A stretch of DNA of 64,000 bases from Flavobacterium channae (GTDB lineage: Bacteria > Bacteroidota > Bacteroidia > Flavobacteriales > Flavobacteriaceae), in contig NZ_CP089096.1 of the NCBI RefSeq assembly GCF_021172165.1, forward strand, positions 1,488,001-1,552,000, written 5' to 3'. How positions within the stretch are numbered: position 1 is the first letter of the stretch; each line of letters starts with the position of its first letter. A model generated the notes under the pieces. It ran no database searches and had not been told where the DNA came from. It saw only the letters and a list, made by a program, of their open reading frames with translations. This document shows, in pieces, positions 35,767-44,446 of this stretch. The translations under genes and the position numbers were made by a program.

Positions 35767-37386
35767 ATGAAAAACAGTTTTTTAGTTGTCCTTACTCTGA
35801 TTGGAATCCAACAAATTAATGCTCAATTTACTCGTCGTGATTCGCTTCAAGGTGGTTTACGAGTTGAAAGAACATCATACGATGTAAAACGTTATAATTT
35901 AAACATAACAATAAACCCAGAACAAAAAAGTATTAAAGGATTTAATGAAATTTCATTTGAAATTCTTGCTCCAATTCAAAAAATTCAATTGGATTTGTTT
36001 GAAAATATGAAAGTAGATTCAATTGTTTGGAACAAGAAAAAATTGAATTATACTCGTGATAACGATGCTGTATTCATTGATTTTCCTGAAAAATTGACTT
36101 TAAAATCAAATCATAAATTAAAATTTTATTATTCTGGTAATCCTACAATTGCAAAAAATGCACCTTGGGATGGTGGATTTGTTTTTTCAAAAGATAGTGC
36201 TGGAAAAGATTTTATTGCAGTGGCTGTTCAAGGTACTGGAGCAAGTTTATGGTATCCTGTAAAAGATTCACAAAGTGACGAACCAGATAATGGTGCTTCA
36301 ATTAAAGTAGCTGTTCCGAACGGATTAATGAATGTTTCTAACGGACGATTTTTAGGTTCTCAAGATTTAAAAAATGGTTATACACGTTGGGATTGGGAAG
36401 TTAAAAATCCTATTAACAATTATACGATTACGGTAAATATTGCTGACTATGTTCATATTCAAGATAAAATGCCTGATTTAGATTTGGATTATTATGTTTT
36501 GAGAGAAAACGAAGCTAAAGCGCGTGAACATTTTGCAGAAGTAAAGCCGATGATGGAATGTTTTCAATCGAAGTTTGGAAGATATCCTTTTTGGGAAGAT
36601 GGTTACAAATTAGTTGAAACTCCTTATTTAGGAATGGAACATCAAAGTGCTGTAGCTTATGGTAATAAGTACAAAAAAGGATACAGGGGATTTGACCTTT
36701 CTGGAACTGGTGTAGGAATGTTTTTCGATTATATCACAATTCATGAAACAGGTCATGAATGGTTTGGAAATAGCATAACAAGTATGGATATTGCTGACAT
36801 GTGGATTCATGAAGGCTTTACAACGTATTCAGAAACAGTTTTTATTGAATGTATAAAAGGTTATGATGATGCCATGAAATACATCAACGGTCAATCTAGA
36901 AATGTTAGAAACGATCGTCCTATTATTGGACAATATGGTGTAAATAATGAAGGTTCTGGAGATATGTATTACAAAGGTTCATTACTTTTAAACACATTAC
37001 GACACATTATTGCTGATGATGAAAAATGGTGGCAAATCATCTACGACTACTCTGAAACTTTCAAGAAGAAAATTATTACATCAGATACTGTCATAGATTA
37101 TTTTAACAAAGAAAGTGGCTTAAATTTAACACCTATTTTCAGACAGTATTTATACACCAATCAAGTACCTTATTTTATGTACAAAATTAAAGGTGATAAT
37201 TTATATTATTCTTGGGATAACGTTAATGAAGATTTCAATATGCCTATAGACATTGAGTTTGATGGCGAAAAGATAAGATTACAACCAACAGTAAAAGAGC
37301 AAAAAATCAAACTAAAAAAGCTGGATAAAAAGAATTTTAAAGTTTTTAGCAACCAGTTTTTTGTTAAAATTAAAGAAGGTAATTAA
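35767..37386 (+). CDS. M1 family metallopeptidase
   Basis: 539 residues, secreted zinc aminopeptidase-like enzyme. A signal peptide (SFLVVLTLIGIQQINAQ) precedes an N-terminal beta-sandwich. The zinc site is complete: HETGHEW with His326, Glu327 and His330, and the third ligand Glu349 in IHEGFTTYSE, at the standard HEXXH-X18-E spacing. The substrate motif GMEHQSAVAYG stands for the usual GAMEN, which may alter exopeptidase specificity. I chose the ATG at 35767; a TTG at 35752 would add five residues. The C-terminal helical domain is short relative to PepN, as in other flavobacterial M1 enzymes. Confidence 0.9.
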   Translation: MKNSFLVVLTLIGIQQINAQFTRRDSLQGGLRVERTSYDVKRYNLNITINPEQKSIKGFNEISFEILAPIQKIQLDLFENMKVDSIVWNKKKLNYTRDNDAVFIDFPEKLTLKSNHKLKFYYSGNPTIAKNAPWDGGFVFSKDSAGKDFIAVAVQGTGASLWYPVKDSQSDEPDNGASIKVAVPNGLMNVSNGRFLGSQDLKNGYTRWDWEVKNPINNYTITVNIADYVHIQDKMPDLDLDYYVLRENEAKAREHFAEVKPMMECFQSKFGRYPFWEDGYKLVETPYLGMEHQSAVAYGNKYKKGYRGFDLSGTGVGMFFDYITIHETGHEWFGNSITSMDIADMWIHEGFTTYSETVFIECIKGYDDAMKYINGQSRNVRNDRPIIGQYGVNNEGSGDMYYKGSLLLNTLRHIIADDEKWWQIIYDYSETFKKKIITSDTVIDYFNKESGLNLTPIFRQYLYTNQVPYFMYKIKGDNLYYSWDNVNEDFNMPIDIEFDGEKIRLQPTVKEQKIKLKKLDKKNFKVFSNQFFVKIKEGN

Positions 37387-37398
37387 CCTTCTTTTTTT
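37372..37398 (+). terminator. Terminator overlapping the M1 peptidase stop codon
   Basis: AAAGAAGGT/ACCTTCTTT around AATTA, with a T-run following. The TAA stop lies at the loop and the start of the 3' arm, as in clpC. Confidence 0.85.
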
Positions 37399-37432
37399 TA
37401 TTAATTTTAGGTTTTAATTAACTTGGATTTTA

Positions 37433-37462
37433 ACCATAACATGTTAATTTTTAGTAAATTAG
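37433..37462 (+). promoter_or_regulatory. Candidate promoter of the DoxX-like gene
   Basis: TTG, 19 bases, then TAAATTAG (one mismatch from TAnnTTTG), 27 bases before the start codon. Confidence 0.45.
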
Positions 37463-37489
37463 CATCGTATAATTTAAATCCGTTTATTT

Positions 37490-37912
37490 ATGGCTACAAT
37501 TAGAGAACTGAATAAATGGGCTAATGCAAATACATGCCTTACCATTGATGTTTTAAGAATTGTTTTAGGTGCTTTTTTGTTCTTTAAAGGAGTTTCTTTT
37601 ATAGTAGATAAAAAATATCTTCATGAAATTCTTAATTCTGTTGGAAGTTTTGGTAGTGAAATGGTCGTCATTCACTACGTTGCAATGGCACATATGGCGG
37701 GAGGAGTAATGATAATCATTGGCTTCTTAACCAGATGGTCTATTTGGGTACAGCTACCCATATTATTAGGAGCTTTTTTGATAAACTTTGTTGGGGTTTT
37801 CAATCCTACAGATTTTATTCAATCGTTACTAGCGTTTGCTGCTAGTGTTTTCTTTATCTTTTTTGGAAGCGGAAAACATTCAGCAGATTACTATTTAAAA
37901 ATGGAAGAATAA
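37490..37912 (+). CDS. DoxX-like membrane protein
   Basis: 140 residues with four membrane helices in the DoxX arrangement: LRIVLGAFLFFKGVSFIVD, VIHYVAMAHMAGGVMIIIGFLTRW, VQLPILLGAFLINFVGVFNP and LLAFAASVFFIFFGSGKHSAD. DoxX-family proteins are integral membrane subunits of unclear function, some linked to redox or thiosulfate metabolism. The assignment rests on the helix pattern and the GxxxxFxKGxxF and GFxTR-like motifs, not on a proven function. It is a single-gene unit. Confidence 0.75.
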   Translation: MATIRELNKWANANTCLTIDVLRIVLGAFLFFKGVSFIVDKKYLHEILNSVGSFGSEMVVIHYVAMAHMAGGVMIIIGFLTRWSIWVQLPILLGAFLINFVGVFNPTDFIQSLLAFAASVFFIFFGSGKHSADYYLKMEE

Positions 37913-38007
37913 ACTACTCTAAGGTTGTACAATTACACAATAAGCTAATATAATACCCGCTTTAATCTTCATAATCCATTCAATAAGGTACTATATTAAT
38001 TTGTTAA

Positions 38008-39063
38008 TTATACAACCTTTATTTTTTCTAATGTTTTATTTCGATTAATCTTTTTAGTATCCGTTTCAACAAACTCTGAAACAAATACAACTTCTTTAGG
38101 CTTTTCAAACTTTTCTAAAGAATTAAATATTTCCAAATCAATCTCTTTTGATTCACCTTCTATTACTAATACTACTTTAGTTCCTAAAACTGCATCTGGA
38201 AAACCAGTAATAAAAAATCGATTTGAAATTCTTGAAGCTAACTTGGTTTCAATTTGTTCCGGAAATAATTTTATGCCACCACTATTTATCACATTGTCAT
38301 AACGTCCGAGCCATTTGAATTGCTTTTCATTTAAAATCGCTACAATATCATTTGTTATCACTTTTTCATCTGAAATACTTGGTGCCTCTATAACCAAACA
38401 ATTTCTATCATCATTTGAAATACTAACGTGCTCTAATATATTAAAATACTCCTCACCTATTTTTTTTGCAGCAATATGCGTTATGGTTTCGGTCATTCCA
38501 TACGTTTCATAAATTTCAGAATTAACTTCTTTAAGTTTCGAAGCCAAATCATCTGAAACTTTAGCACCACCAATGATTATTTTTTTAAATTGATTTAATT
38601 TTTCTAAGCTGTTTTCAGCTTGTAAAGGCACAATTGCACCAAAATCATATGTTTGATGCGCAAACAAACTATCTAAATGAGAAGTCGGTTCAATGATATC
38701 CAATTCTAAACCAATTATCATTGCTCGTACAATCATCATTTTTCCAGCAATATAACGTGGAGGTAAACACAGTAAAGCTTTATCCTGAGGATGTAAATTG
38801 AAAAAATTACCTGTTGCTATTGCCGAATGCACCATGGCTTGCTTTTTTATGGCAATTCGTTTTGGAACTCCTGTTGTTCCAGAAGTGGTTACAGTAATTA
38901 TTTCTTTATCATCTAACCAATCCAACAAAAAAACACCTAAATCTTTTTCATGCTCTTTTCCTTCTTTGATTGAAGTGTAAGCCAATTGAAAAAGAGCTTC
39001 TTTATCAAAGTGAAAACCGTTAATTTTAAATCGATTGTGAACGTTTTTATAATGAGGAATCAT
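38008..39063 (-). CDS. menE: O-succinylbenzoate-CoA ligase-like AMP-binding enzyme
   Basis: 351 residues of the acyl-adenylate-forming superfamily. The P-loop-like motif VTTSGTTGVPKRIAIKK, the acetyl-adenylate motif YETYGMTETITHIA, the hinge WLGRYDNVINSGGIKLFP and the C-terminal catalytic KINRNKTLEKI are all seen. The compact length, with a shortened N-terminal domain, is typical of Bacteroidetes MenE, which activates o-succinylbenzoate for menaquinone synthesis. No other men genes are in the window, so the assignment rests on architecture. Its start overlaps the end of the CPBP protease gene by 17 bases, so the two are translationally coupled. Confidence 0.8.
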   Translation of the reverse strand: MIPHYKNVHNRFKINGFHFDKEALFQLAYTSIKEGKEHEKDLGVFLLDWLDDKEIITVTTSGTTGVPKRIAIKKQAMVHSAIATGNFFNLHPQDKALLCLPPRYIAGKMMIVRAMIIGLELDIIEPTSHLDSLFAHQTYDFGAIVPLQAENSLEKLNQFKKIIIGGAKVSDDLASKLKEVNSEIYETYGMTETITHIAAKKIGEEYFNILEHVSISNDDRNCLVIEAPSISDEKVITNDIVAILNEKQFKWLGRYDNVINSGGIKLFPEQIETKLASRISNRFFITGFPDAVLGTKVVLVIEGESKEIDLEIFNSLEKFEKPKEVVFVSEFVETDTKKINRNKTLEKIKVV

Positions 39064-39973
39064 TGTTGTTTTTTTCTAATTCATTAATTACTGTTAATTT
39101 CCCAAATAGTTTTTCTTTCCAATTTGTCCATTTGTAAACTTTAGAAAAAATTAAAAGAATTAGAGGAAAAATAACAAATACTGGTGTTAAAACATCAAAA
39201 CCAGCAGAAGGTTCTGACATGTCTTTTAAAACTGAGTTTGTTTGAAAAGCAGTCCAATCAGCAGTTACAAGTAATGCACCAACTAAGTTATTTGCAGCAT
39301 GAAACCCAAGAGCCAATTCTAATCCTTCATCCATTAATGTCATAATTCCTAAGAAAAAACCAGTTCCAATGTAATATATCATAATAATGTAACCTATTTT
39401 CCCAACTTCAGGATTTGCAATATGCATTAATCCAAACAAAACCGAAGTTACAAGTAAAGGAACAAATCTATTATTAGTAGCTAGTCCTAATCCTTGCATC
39501 ATGTGAGCTCTAAAAAGATATTCTTCAAAACTGGTTTGCATCGGAATTAAAATTATCGCCAGAATTAAGAAAATAAAAAATCTTTCAGGTTTAAAATTCC
39601 AAACAAAATTTTCTGGTTGGGTATAATAAAGTGCTAAAATCATTAAGGAAGTTATACTTCCCCATAGAAAAAAAGAGAAAAAAATGCGTTTCCAATCAAT
39701 CTTTAATCTAGAAGTAGTTAAACTAGTTATTGAAACTCCTTGAATAAACTTTGACCAAAAAAGAACGATTAATAAACCAAAAGCCAATGGACCAACTAAC
39801 ATTACAAAAGTTAAATTTACACCTAACATTTTAATAGTCTGCTGAATAACTTCATTTGTATCTACTCCATCAGATAAAACAAAATTGGAAGCCATCAATA
39901 AAATAAACCCCAATGGAATCGGCAAGTAAGAGAATAAATTAATTCTTTTCGATTTTAATTGCTCTATGTACAT
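39047..39973 (-). CDS. CPBP family intramembrane metalloprotease
   Basis: 308 residues with about eight membrane helices. The CPBP (CAAX protease and bacteriocin-processing, Abi) motifs are present: EEYLFR with Glu150, Glu151 and Arg155, FGLMHIAN, and FHAANNLVG. These residues place the active site in the membrane. The start at 39973 (MYIEQLKSKR) is preferred to the long upstream extension, which would run across the divergent ArsC-like gene. The overlap with menE suggests a two-gene operon. The substrate is unknown; CPBP proteins often act in protein maturation or bacteriocin immunity. Confidence 0.85.
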   Translation of the reverse strand: MYIEQLKSKRINLFSYLPIPLGFILLMASNFVLSDGVDTNEVIQQTIKMLGVNLTFVMLVGPLAFGLLIVLFWSKFIQGVSITSLTTSRLKIDWKRIFFSFFLWGSITSLMILALYYTQPENFVWNFKPERFFIFLILAIILIPMQTSFEEYLFRAHMMQGLGLATNNRFVPLLVTSVLFGLMHIANPEVGKIGYIIMIYYIGTGFFLGIMTLMDEGLELALGFHAANNLVGALLVTADWTAFQTNSVLKDMSEPSAGFDVLTPVFVIFPLILLIFSKVYKWTNWKEKLFGKLTVINELEKNNNDSSL

Positions 39974-40039
39974 GTTTTTTAAAGTTCTTAAGTTTGCTAC
40001 TAAAGTACTATTTTTTATTCCTTTGTAAAAAATAAAAAT

Positions 40040-40381
40040 ATGATAACTATTTACCATAATCCGAGATGTACAAAATCTAGAGAAGGTTTGTGCGAAATTG
40101 AACTATTAAATCGTCCATTTGAAATTAGAAAATATCTTGATGAACCTTTTACAAAAGAGGAGTTAATAGATGTTATCAAAAAATTAAACATTAAACCAAT
40201 TGAGCTTGTTCGTACAAAAGAAAGTATTTGGGTTGAAAAATATAAAGGGAAAGAACTTAGTGATGCTCAAATTATTGAAGCAATGCTCGAAAATCCTAAA
40301 TTAATAGAGCGTCCTATAATTGTAAATGGTGATAAAGCTGTTATTGCAAGACCAAAAGAAAAGATTAACGAAGTCATTTAA
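40040..40381 (+). CDS. ArsC/Spx family thioredoxin-fold protein
   Basis: 113 residues with the ArsC signature HNPRCTKSREGL (catalytic Cys at about residue 10) and the later RTKESIWVEKY and RPIIVNGDKAVIARP. The latter keeps the pattern RPI(V/I)-x6-A-x-I-x-RP seen in glutaredoxin-linked arsenate reductases. It could reduce arsenate or have another thiol-redox role. No arsR, arsB or arsM is nearby. Its 5' region overlaps only the untranslated upstream region of the divergent CPBP gene. Confidence 0.8.
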   Translation: MITIYHNPRCTKSREGLCEIELLNRPFEIRKYLDEPFTKEELIDVIKKLNIKPIELVRTKESIWVEKYKGKELSDAQIIEAMLENPKLIERPIIVNGDKAVIARPKEKINEVI

Positions 40382-40423
40382 TACTTTAACAAAGATTTAG
40401 CATTTAACGGCTAAACCAAAAGT

Positions 40424-40431
40424 TACTTTTG
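40424..40431 (+). promoter_or_regulatory. Candidate -7 box of the outer-membrane receptor gene
   Basis: TACTTTTG matches TAnnTTTG, 25 bases before the ATG. A TTTAGC/GCTAAA dyad (40397-40416) lies just upstream of it. Confidence 0.4.
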
Positions 40432-40456
40432 CAGTCTTATTTGCAAAAAAACATTT

Positions 40457-42976
40457 ATGACCAAGAAAATTTTTATTGTTGCACTAACTTTATTTCTAAG
40501 TTTAACAGCATTTGCACAAAGACCAGAAGGAAAAAAAATTACTATTTCTGGGAAAGTAATTGAAAAAGGAACCGATCTTCCTTTAGAATATGCCACTATT
40601 GTATTCGAAAACGCTATTACAAAACAACTTTCTGGAGGAATTACTGATGAAAACGGTAACTTCAAATTTGAAATAACAGCTGGTAATTATAATGCTCGTG
40701 CTGAATTTATTTCTTTTAAGAATGTTGTAATTCCTCAAAAAGAATTTAACGCCGATGTAAATTTAGGTACAATTCAAATGGAGGCTGATGTTGCGCAATT
40801 AAATGAAATTGAAGTAATTGCAGAAAAATCAACAGTAGAAATTAAACTTGATAAAAGAGTTTACAATGTAGGTAAAGATATGATGGTTAAAGGTGGAACA
40901 GTCAGTGATGTTCTTGACAATGTACCATCTGTAACTGTTGATGCTGAAGGAACAGTTGCCCTTAGAGGAAATGAAAGTGTAAAAATTTTAATTGACGGAA
41001 AACCATCTGGTTTAGCCGGAATCAATATTGCTGATGCTTTAAAATTATTACCAGCTGATGCAGTTGATAAAGTTGAAGTTATTACTAATCCATCTGCTCG
41101 TTATGATGCTGAAGGTGGTGGTGGTATTATCAATATTATTTTAAGAAAAGGAAAGGCAAATGGAGTTAATGGTTCTGTAATGGTTAATGCTGGTGATCCT
41201 GAAACTTACGGCGGTAGCATTAATTTGAACAAAAAAAGCGACAGATATAACTTATTTTCAAATATTGGCTATAACTACAGAAACAATCCTGGTAATTCGA
41301 TGACTGATTCTGAATACTTTAATGCCGATGGTACTACAAGTAGATTTATCAAAGAAAGAAGAACAAATGATAGATTAAGTAAAGGTTTTAATGCAAATTT
41401 TGGAATCGATTTAAATTTATCTAATTCATTAACTTGGACAAATGCATTAACATTTAGAGAAAATAACGGAGAAAATCCTGATAATGTTTTCTTTTACAAT
41501 TATGATGCTTCAAACAATCCTACTTCAATAAGAAATCGTTTTAATGATCAAAGAAGTGATGATTTTAGCATTGAATATTCTACAAACTTTACTAAGAAGT
41601 TTAAAAAAGACGATCATAAATTAACTGTTGATGTGGCAGTATCTCAAAATAGAGAAAATGAATTTGCAACAATTACAGATCAAGTTTTAGGAGACCCTTC
41701 TTCTTTAGATCCTCAAGGAACATCAAATAAAAATAGTCAACAAAGAAATTTATTACAAACTGACTACGTTTTACCAATTGGAAAAAATGGACGATTTGAA
41801 GCTGGTTATAGAGGAAGTTTTACAAACAATTTAACGGATTTTGTTGTTACACCAGATTCTGATTTTTCTAATAAATTAGAATATATAGAAAATGTAAATG
41901 CATTATACACACAATATGGTTCAAAATTTAATAAGTTTTCTTACTTTGTAGGATTACGATTTGAAGATAGTCATATCGAAGTAAATTCATTATCATTAAA
42001 CGATTATAACACAAAAAAATACAACAACTTATTCCCTTCTGCAACAATTAATTATGAGTTTTCTGAAAGCAGTTCATTAAGTTTAAGTTATAGTAAAAGA
42101 ATTAACCGTCCTAGAGGCCGTTTCTTAAATCCTGTATCATCATTATCAAGTAACATTAATATCTTTCAAGGTAATCCAGATTTGAATCCTTCAAAAACAG
42201 ATGCAATTGATTTAGGTTATTTAAAAAGATGGAATAAATTAACGTTCAATACTTCTGCTTATATCAATATTACTAATGATTCATTCCAATTCATCAGAAA
42301 AGAATCTGGTTCATTTGTTACAACAGTAGTTGATGGAGAAGATATTGTAGACCCAGTTACAGGTGATGTTACACCTGTTGGTGGAGAAGATATTAGAGTC
42401 CCTGTAATTTTAAGTACTCCTATTAACTTAGCCAAAGAATATAGAGCAGGTTTAGAGTTCAATTTAAACTATACACCTTACAAATGGTGGAGACTTAATG
42501 GAAACTTTAATGCTTATAGAGTAGAAACTCAAGGTGACTACAGTTATGTGAATTTTCAAGGAAATACTATTGAACAAAATTTTGATAATGTTGCATTTAC
42601 ATGGTTTACAAGAATTTCGTCTAAAATAACTTTACCATACAAAATTGATTGGCAAACAAATGCTACATACAACGCTCCTCAAACAAATGCACAAGGACGT
42701 TCATTAGGAGTAGCATCAGTTAATTTAGCTTTCAGTAGAGATATTTTAAAAGACAAAGGGTCAATTTCATTAAATGTTAGTGACTTATTTAACTCAAGAA
42801 AAAGAATTTCTGAAACCAATATCACAAACGTAGTTAGCTCTTACAGCGAAATGCAATGGAGACAAAGACAAGTTATGTTAACTTTCACATATCGTTTTAA
42901 CAAACAGAAAAACGAAAAAGATAGACAGCCTAGAAGAGATGATAATGGTGATGGCGATTTTATGGGTAGACCATAA
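40457..42976 (+). CDS. Outer-membrane beta-barrel protein, TonB-dependent-receptor-like
   Basis: 839 residues. A signal peptide (FIVALTLFLSLTAFAQ) is followed by a CarboxypepD_reg-like domain (ITISGKVIEKGTDLPLEYATIVFENA), then a plug domain (LDKRVYNVGKDMMVKGGTVSDVLDNVPSV, LRGNESVKILIDGKPSG, and NPSARYDAEGGGGIINIILRK), and a long beta-barrel with many aromatic-ending strands. The barrel corresponds to the outer-membrane barrel family 3 found in Bacteroidetes. It probably imports or senses a ligand; no SusD partner or TonB box can be assigned. The tail is Arg/Asp-rich (KDRQPRRDDNGDGDFMGRP). Confidence 0.88.
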   Translation: MTKKIFIVALTLFLSLTAFAQRPEGKKITISGKVIEKGTDLPLEYATIVFENAITKQLSGGITDENGNFKFEITAGNYNARAEFISFKNVVIPQKEFNADVNLGTIQMEADVAQLNEIEVIAEKSTVEIKLDKRVYNVGKDMMVKGGTVSDVLDNVPSVTVDAEGTVALRGNESVKILIDGKPSGLAGINIADALKLLPADAVDKVEVITNPSARYDAEGGGGIINIILRKGKANGVNGSVMVNAGDPETYGGSINLNKKSDRYNLFSNIGYNYRNNPGNSMTDSEYFNADGTTSRFIKERRTNDRLSKGFNANFGIDLNLSNSLTWTNALTFRENNGENPDNVFFYNYDASNNPTSIRNRFNDQRSDDFSIEYSTNFTKKFKKDDHKLTVDVAVSQNRENEFATITDQVLGDPSSLDPQGTSNKNSQQRNLLQTDYVLPIGKNGRFEAGYRGSFTNNLTDFVVTPDSDFSNKLEYIENVNALYTQYGSKFNKFSYFVGLRFEDSHIEVNSLSLNDYNTKKYNNLFPSATINYEFSESSSLSLSYSKRINRPRGRFLNPVSSLSSNINIFQGNPDLNPSKTDAIDLGYLKRWNKLTFNTSAYINITNDSFQFIRKESGSFVTTVVDGEDIVDPVTGDVTPVGGEDIRVPVILSTPINLAKEYRAGLEFNLNYTPYKWWRLNGNFNAYRVETQGDYSYVNFQGNTIEQNFDNVAFTWFTRISSKITLPYKIDWQTNATYNAPQTNAQGRSLGVASVNLAFSRDILKDKGSISLNVSDLFNSRKRISETNITNVVSSYSEMQWRQRQVMLTFTYRFNKQKNEKDRQPRRDDNGDGDFMGRP

Positions 42977-43000
42977 TATTAAAATCAAAATAGACCACAA

Positions 43001-43029
43001 AAAAAGTCCCGATATAATCGGGACTTTTT
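43001..43029. terminator. Bidirectional intrinsic terminator
   Basis: AAAAAGTCCCGAT pairs with ATCGGGACTTTTT around an ATA loop. It separates the receptor gene from the convergent small membrane gene. Confidence 0.88.
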
Positions 43030-43050
43030 ATTTTTAAAAATTAAAAGAAA

Positions 43051-43221
43051 TTATCCTTCTAATTCAGCTTGTCTTTTAGCTCTTTTCTCTTTAATCAATT
43101 CCATAATAGCTCCGCCCAACCAATAGTGAACAAATCCTACTAAGAATATCATCAACCAAAAACCAATAGTTAATATGGTTAAGAAAAGTAAAAAACCTAG
43201 GTACTGTTGAAATTCAAACAT
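43051..43221 (-). CDS. Small hypothetical membrane protein (56 aa)
   Basis: A short frame on the minus strand encodes MFEFQQYLGFLLFLTILTIG and onward: a hydrophobic N-terminal half with one or two helices, the segment VHYWLGGAIMELIKEK, and a basic/acidic tail RAKRQAELEG. The composition (a clean hydrophobic block, then charged residues) and the start and stop placement against a strong terminator support a real gene. Function unknown. It lies 81 bases downstream of corA on the same strand. Confidence 0.65.
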   Translation of the reverse strand: MFEFQQYLGFLLFLTILTIGFWLMIFLVGFVHYWLGGAIMELIKEKRAKRQAELEG

Positions 43222-43302
43222 AATATTTTCCGGAATTTATGAATTCACGTCAAAGATAATAGTAATATTTATTTTTGCCAATATAATATTGATTAATTTT
43301 AG

Positions 43303-44382
43303 CTAAAACCACTTTTTAATTTTAAAATAAACAAACATTATAGCTACAATTGTGAGCATTATTCCCCAAATTAAAAAATAGCCATACTCCCACTCTAACT
43401 CGGGAAAATGCTTAAAGTTTTGACCATAAACACCAACTATAAAAGTTAATGGTAAAAAAAACATAGAAACAACCGTTAGTGTTTTCATTACTTGGTTCAT
43501 TTTATGATTCTGAGCTGAGAAAAAATAATTTGAAGCACTATCGAGTGTAATTAAATCAGAATCAATTTGTTCTAAAAGTTCTAAACATTTTTGATGTAAT
43601 CTAGAAAAGAAAGTAAAATTTTCTGGTTGAATGTCATTGAAAACATTATCATCTTTAATACTCTTAATCGAATACAACGAATCGCGAAGCGGAATTATAG
43701 AACGCTTTAAAAAGTTAAAATTATCTCGATGTTTTTCAATTAATTCTAAAACTTCAGGATTGGTATTTGTTTTGGTCAAATTAATCAATTCATCTATTTT
43801 ATCTTCTTCACTTTCAATTGTTATATAAAAATTTTCGATAATAGCGTCTAACAATAAATACAATAAATAATCGGCTTTTTTAGATCTAACAACACCCGAG
43901 TTTGTTCTCAAACGTTCTCGAATATGCGTAAAGAAATCACTTCGCTTTTCCTGAAATGAAATCAACACATTATTCTTTAATAAAAAGCTAATTTGCTCAA
44001 CACTAATATTATTTGAAGATTTTTGTGGTAATAACGACTTTACGTTAAAGAATAATATGTCATGATATTCTTCTACTCTTGTTCGTTTAGTCGTATTTAA
44101 GATATCTCCTATAATGAAATGATCAGCATCAAACTTTGCACCTACTTTTTCAATAAATGCATGATTGTTTAACCCATGAATATTTATCCAATTTACTTTT
44201 GAAACTTCAATATTAGAATCTATATCTTCAGGTTGCAATTGTTGACATTCGGTAACATCTTCTGAATCATATACAAAAAGCTGCATTTCTGTTGGAGATT
44301 GTTTATGAATCCCAGTATATTCTAAAGTACTAGCCTGAACTTTTCTTCCTTTTTTATATTTTATTTTTCTCAAAACAAACAA
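43303..44382 (-). CDS. corA: CorA family divalent-cation channel
   Basis: 359 residues. CorA is a pentameric Mg2+ (Co2+) channel in the inner membrane, with a long cytoplasmic funnel and two C-terminal helices. The order here fits: a charged alpha/beta funnel, coiled-coil segments (EEDKIDELINLTK), MKTLTVVSMFFLPLTFIVGVYG, then the periplasmic loop and a final helix ending KIKKWF. The hallmark YGMN signature reads YGQN (G320-Q321-N322), the codon being CAA. The rest of the loop (FKHFPELEWEYGYF) is normal. Whether this variant transports Mg2+ is uncertain. Confidence 0.85.
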   Translation of the reverse strand: MFVLRKIKYKKGRKVQASTLEYTGIHKQSPTEMQLFVYDSEDVTECQQLQPEDIDSNIEVSKVNWINIHGLNNHAFIEKVGAKFDADHFIIGDILNTTKRTRVEEYHDILFFNVKSLLPQKSSNNISVEQISFLLKNNVLISFQEKRSDFFTHIRERLRTNSGVVRSKKADYLLYLLLDAIIENFYITIESEEDKIDELINLTKTNTNPEVLELIEKHRDNFNFLKRSIIPLRDSLYSIKSIKDDNVFNDIQPENFTFFSRLHQKCLELLEQIDSDLITLDSASNYFFSAQNHKMNQVMKTLTVVSMFFLPLTFIVGVYGQNFKHFPELEWEYGYFLIWGIMLTIVAIMFVYFKIKKWF

Positions 44383-44446
44383 ATTTTATATAAAGATAGG
44401 AGTTTTTAAAAATGAGAAGTATTTTTACTGAAAATTTATTTTTTTG

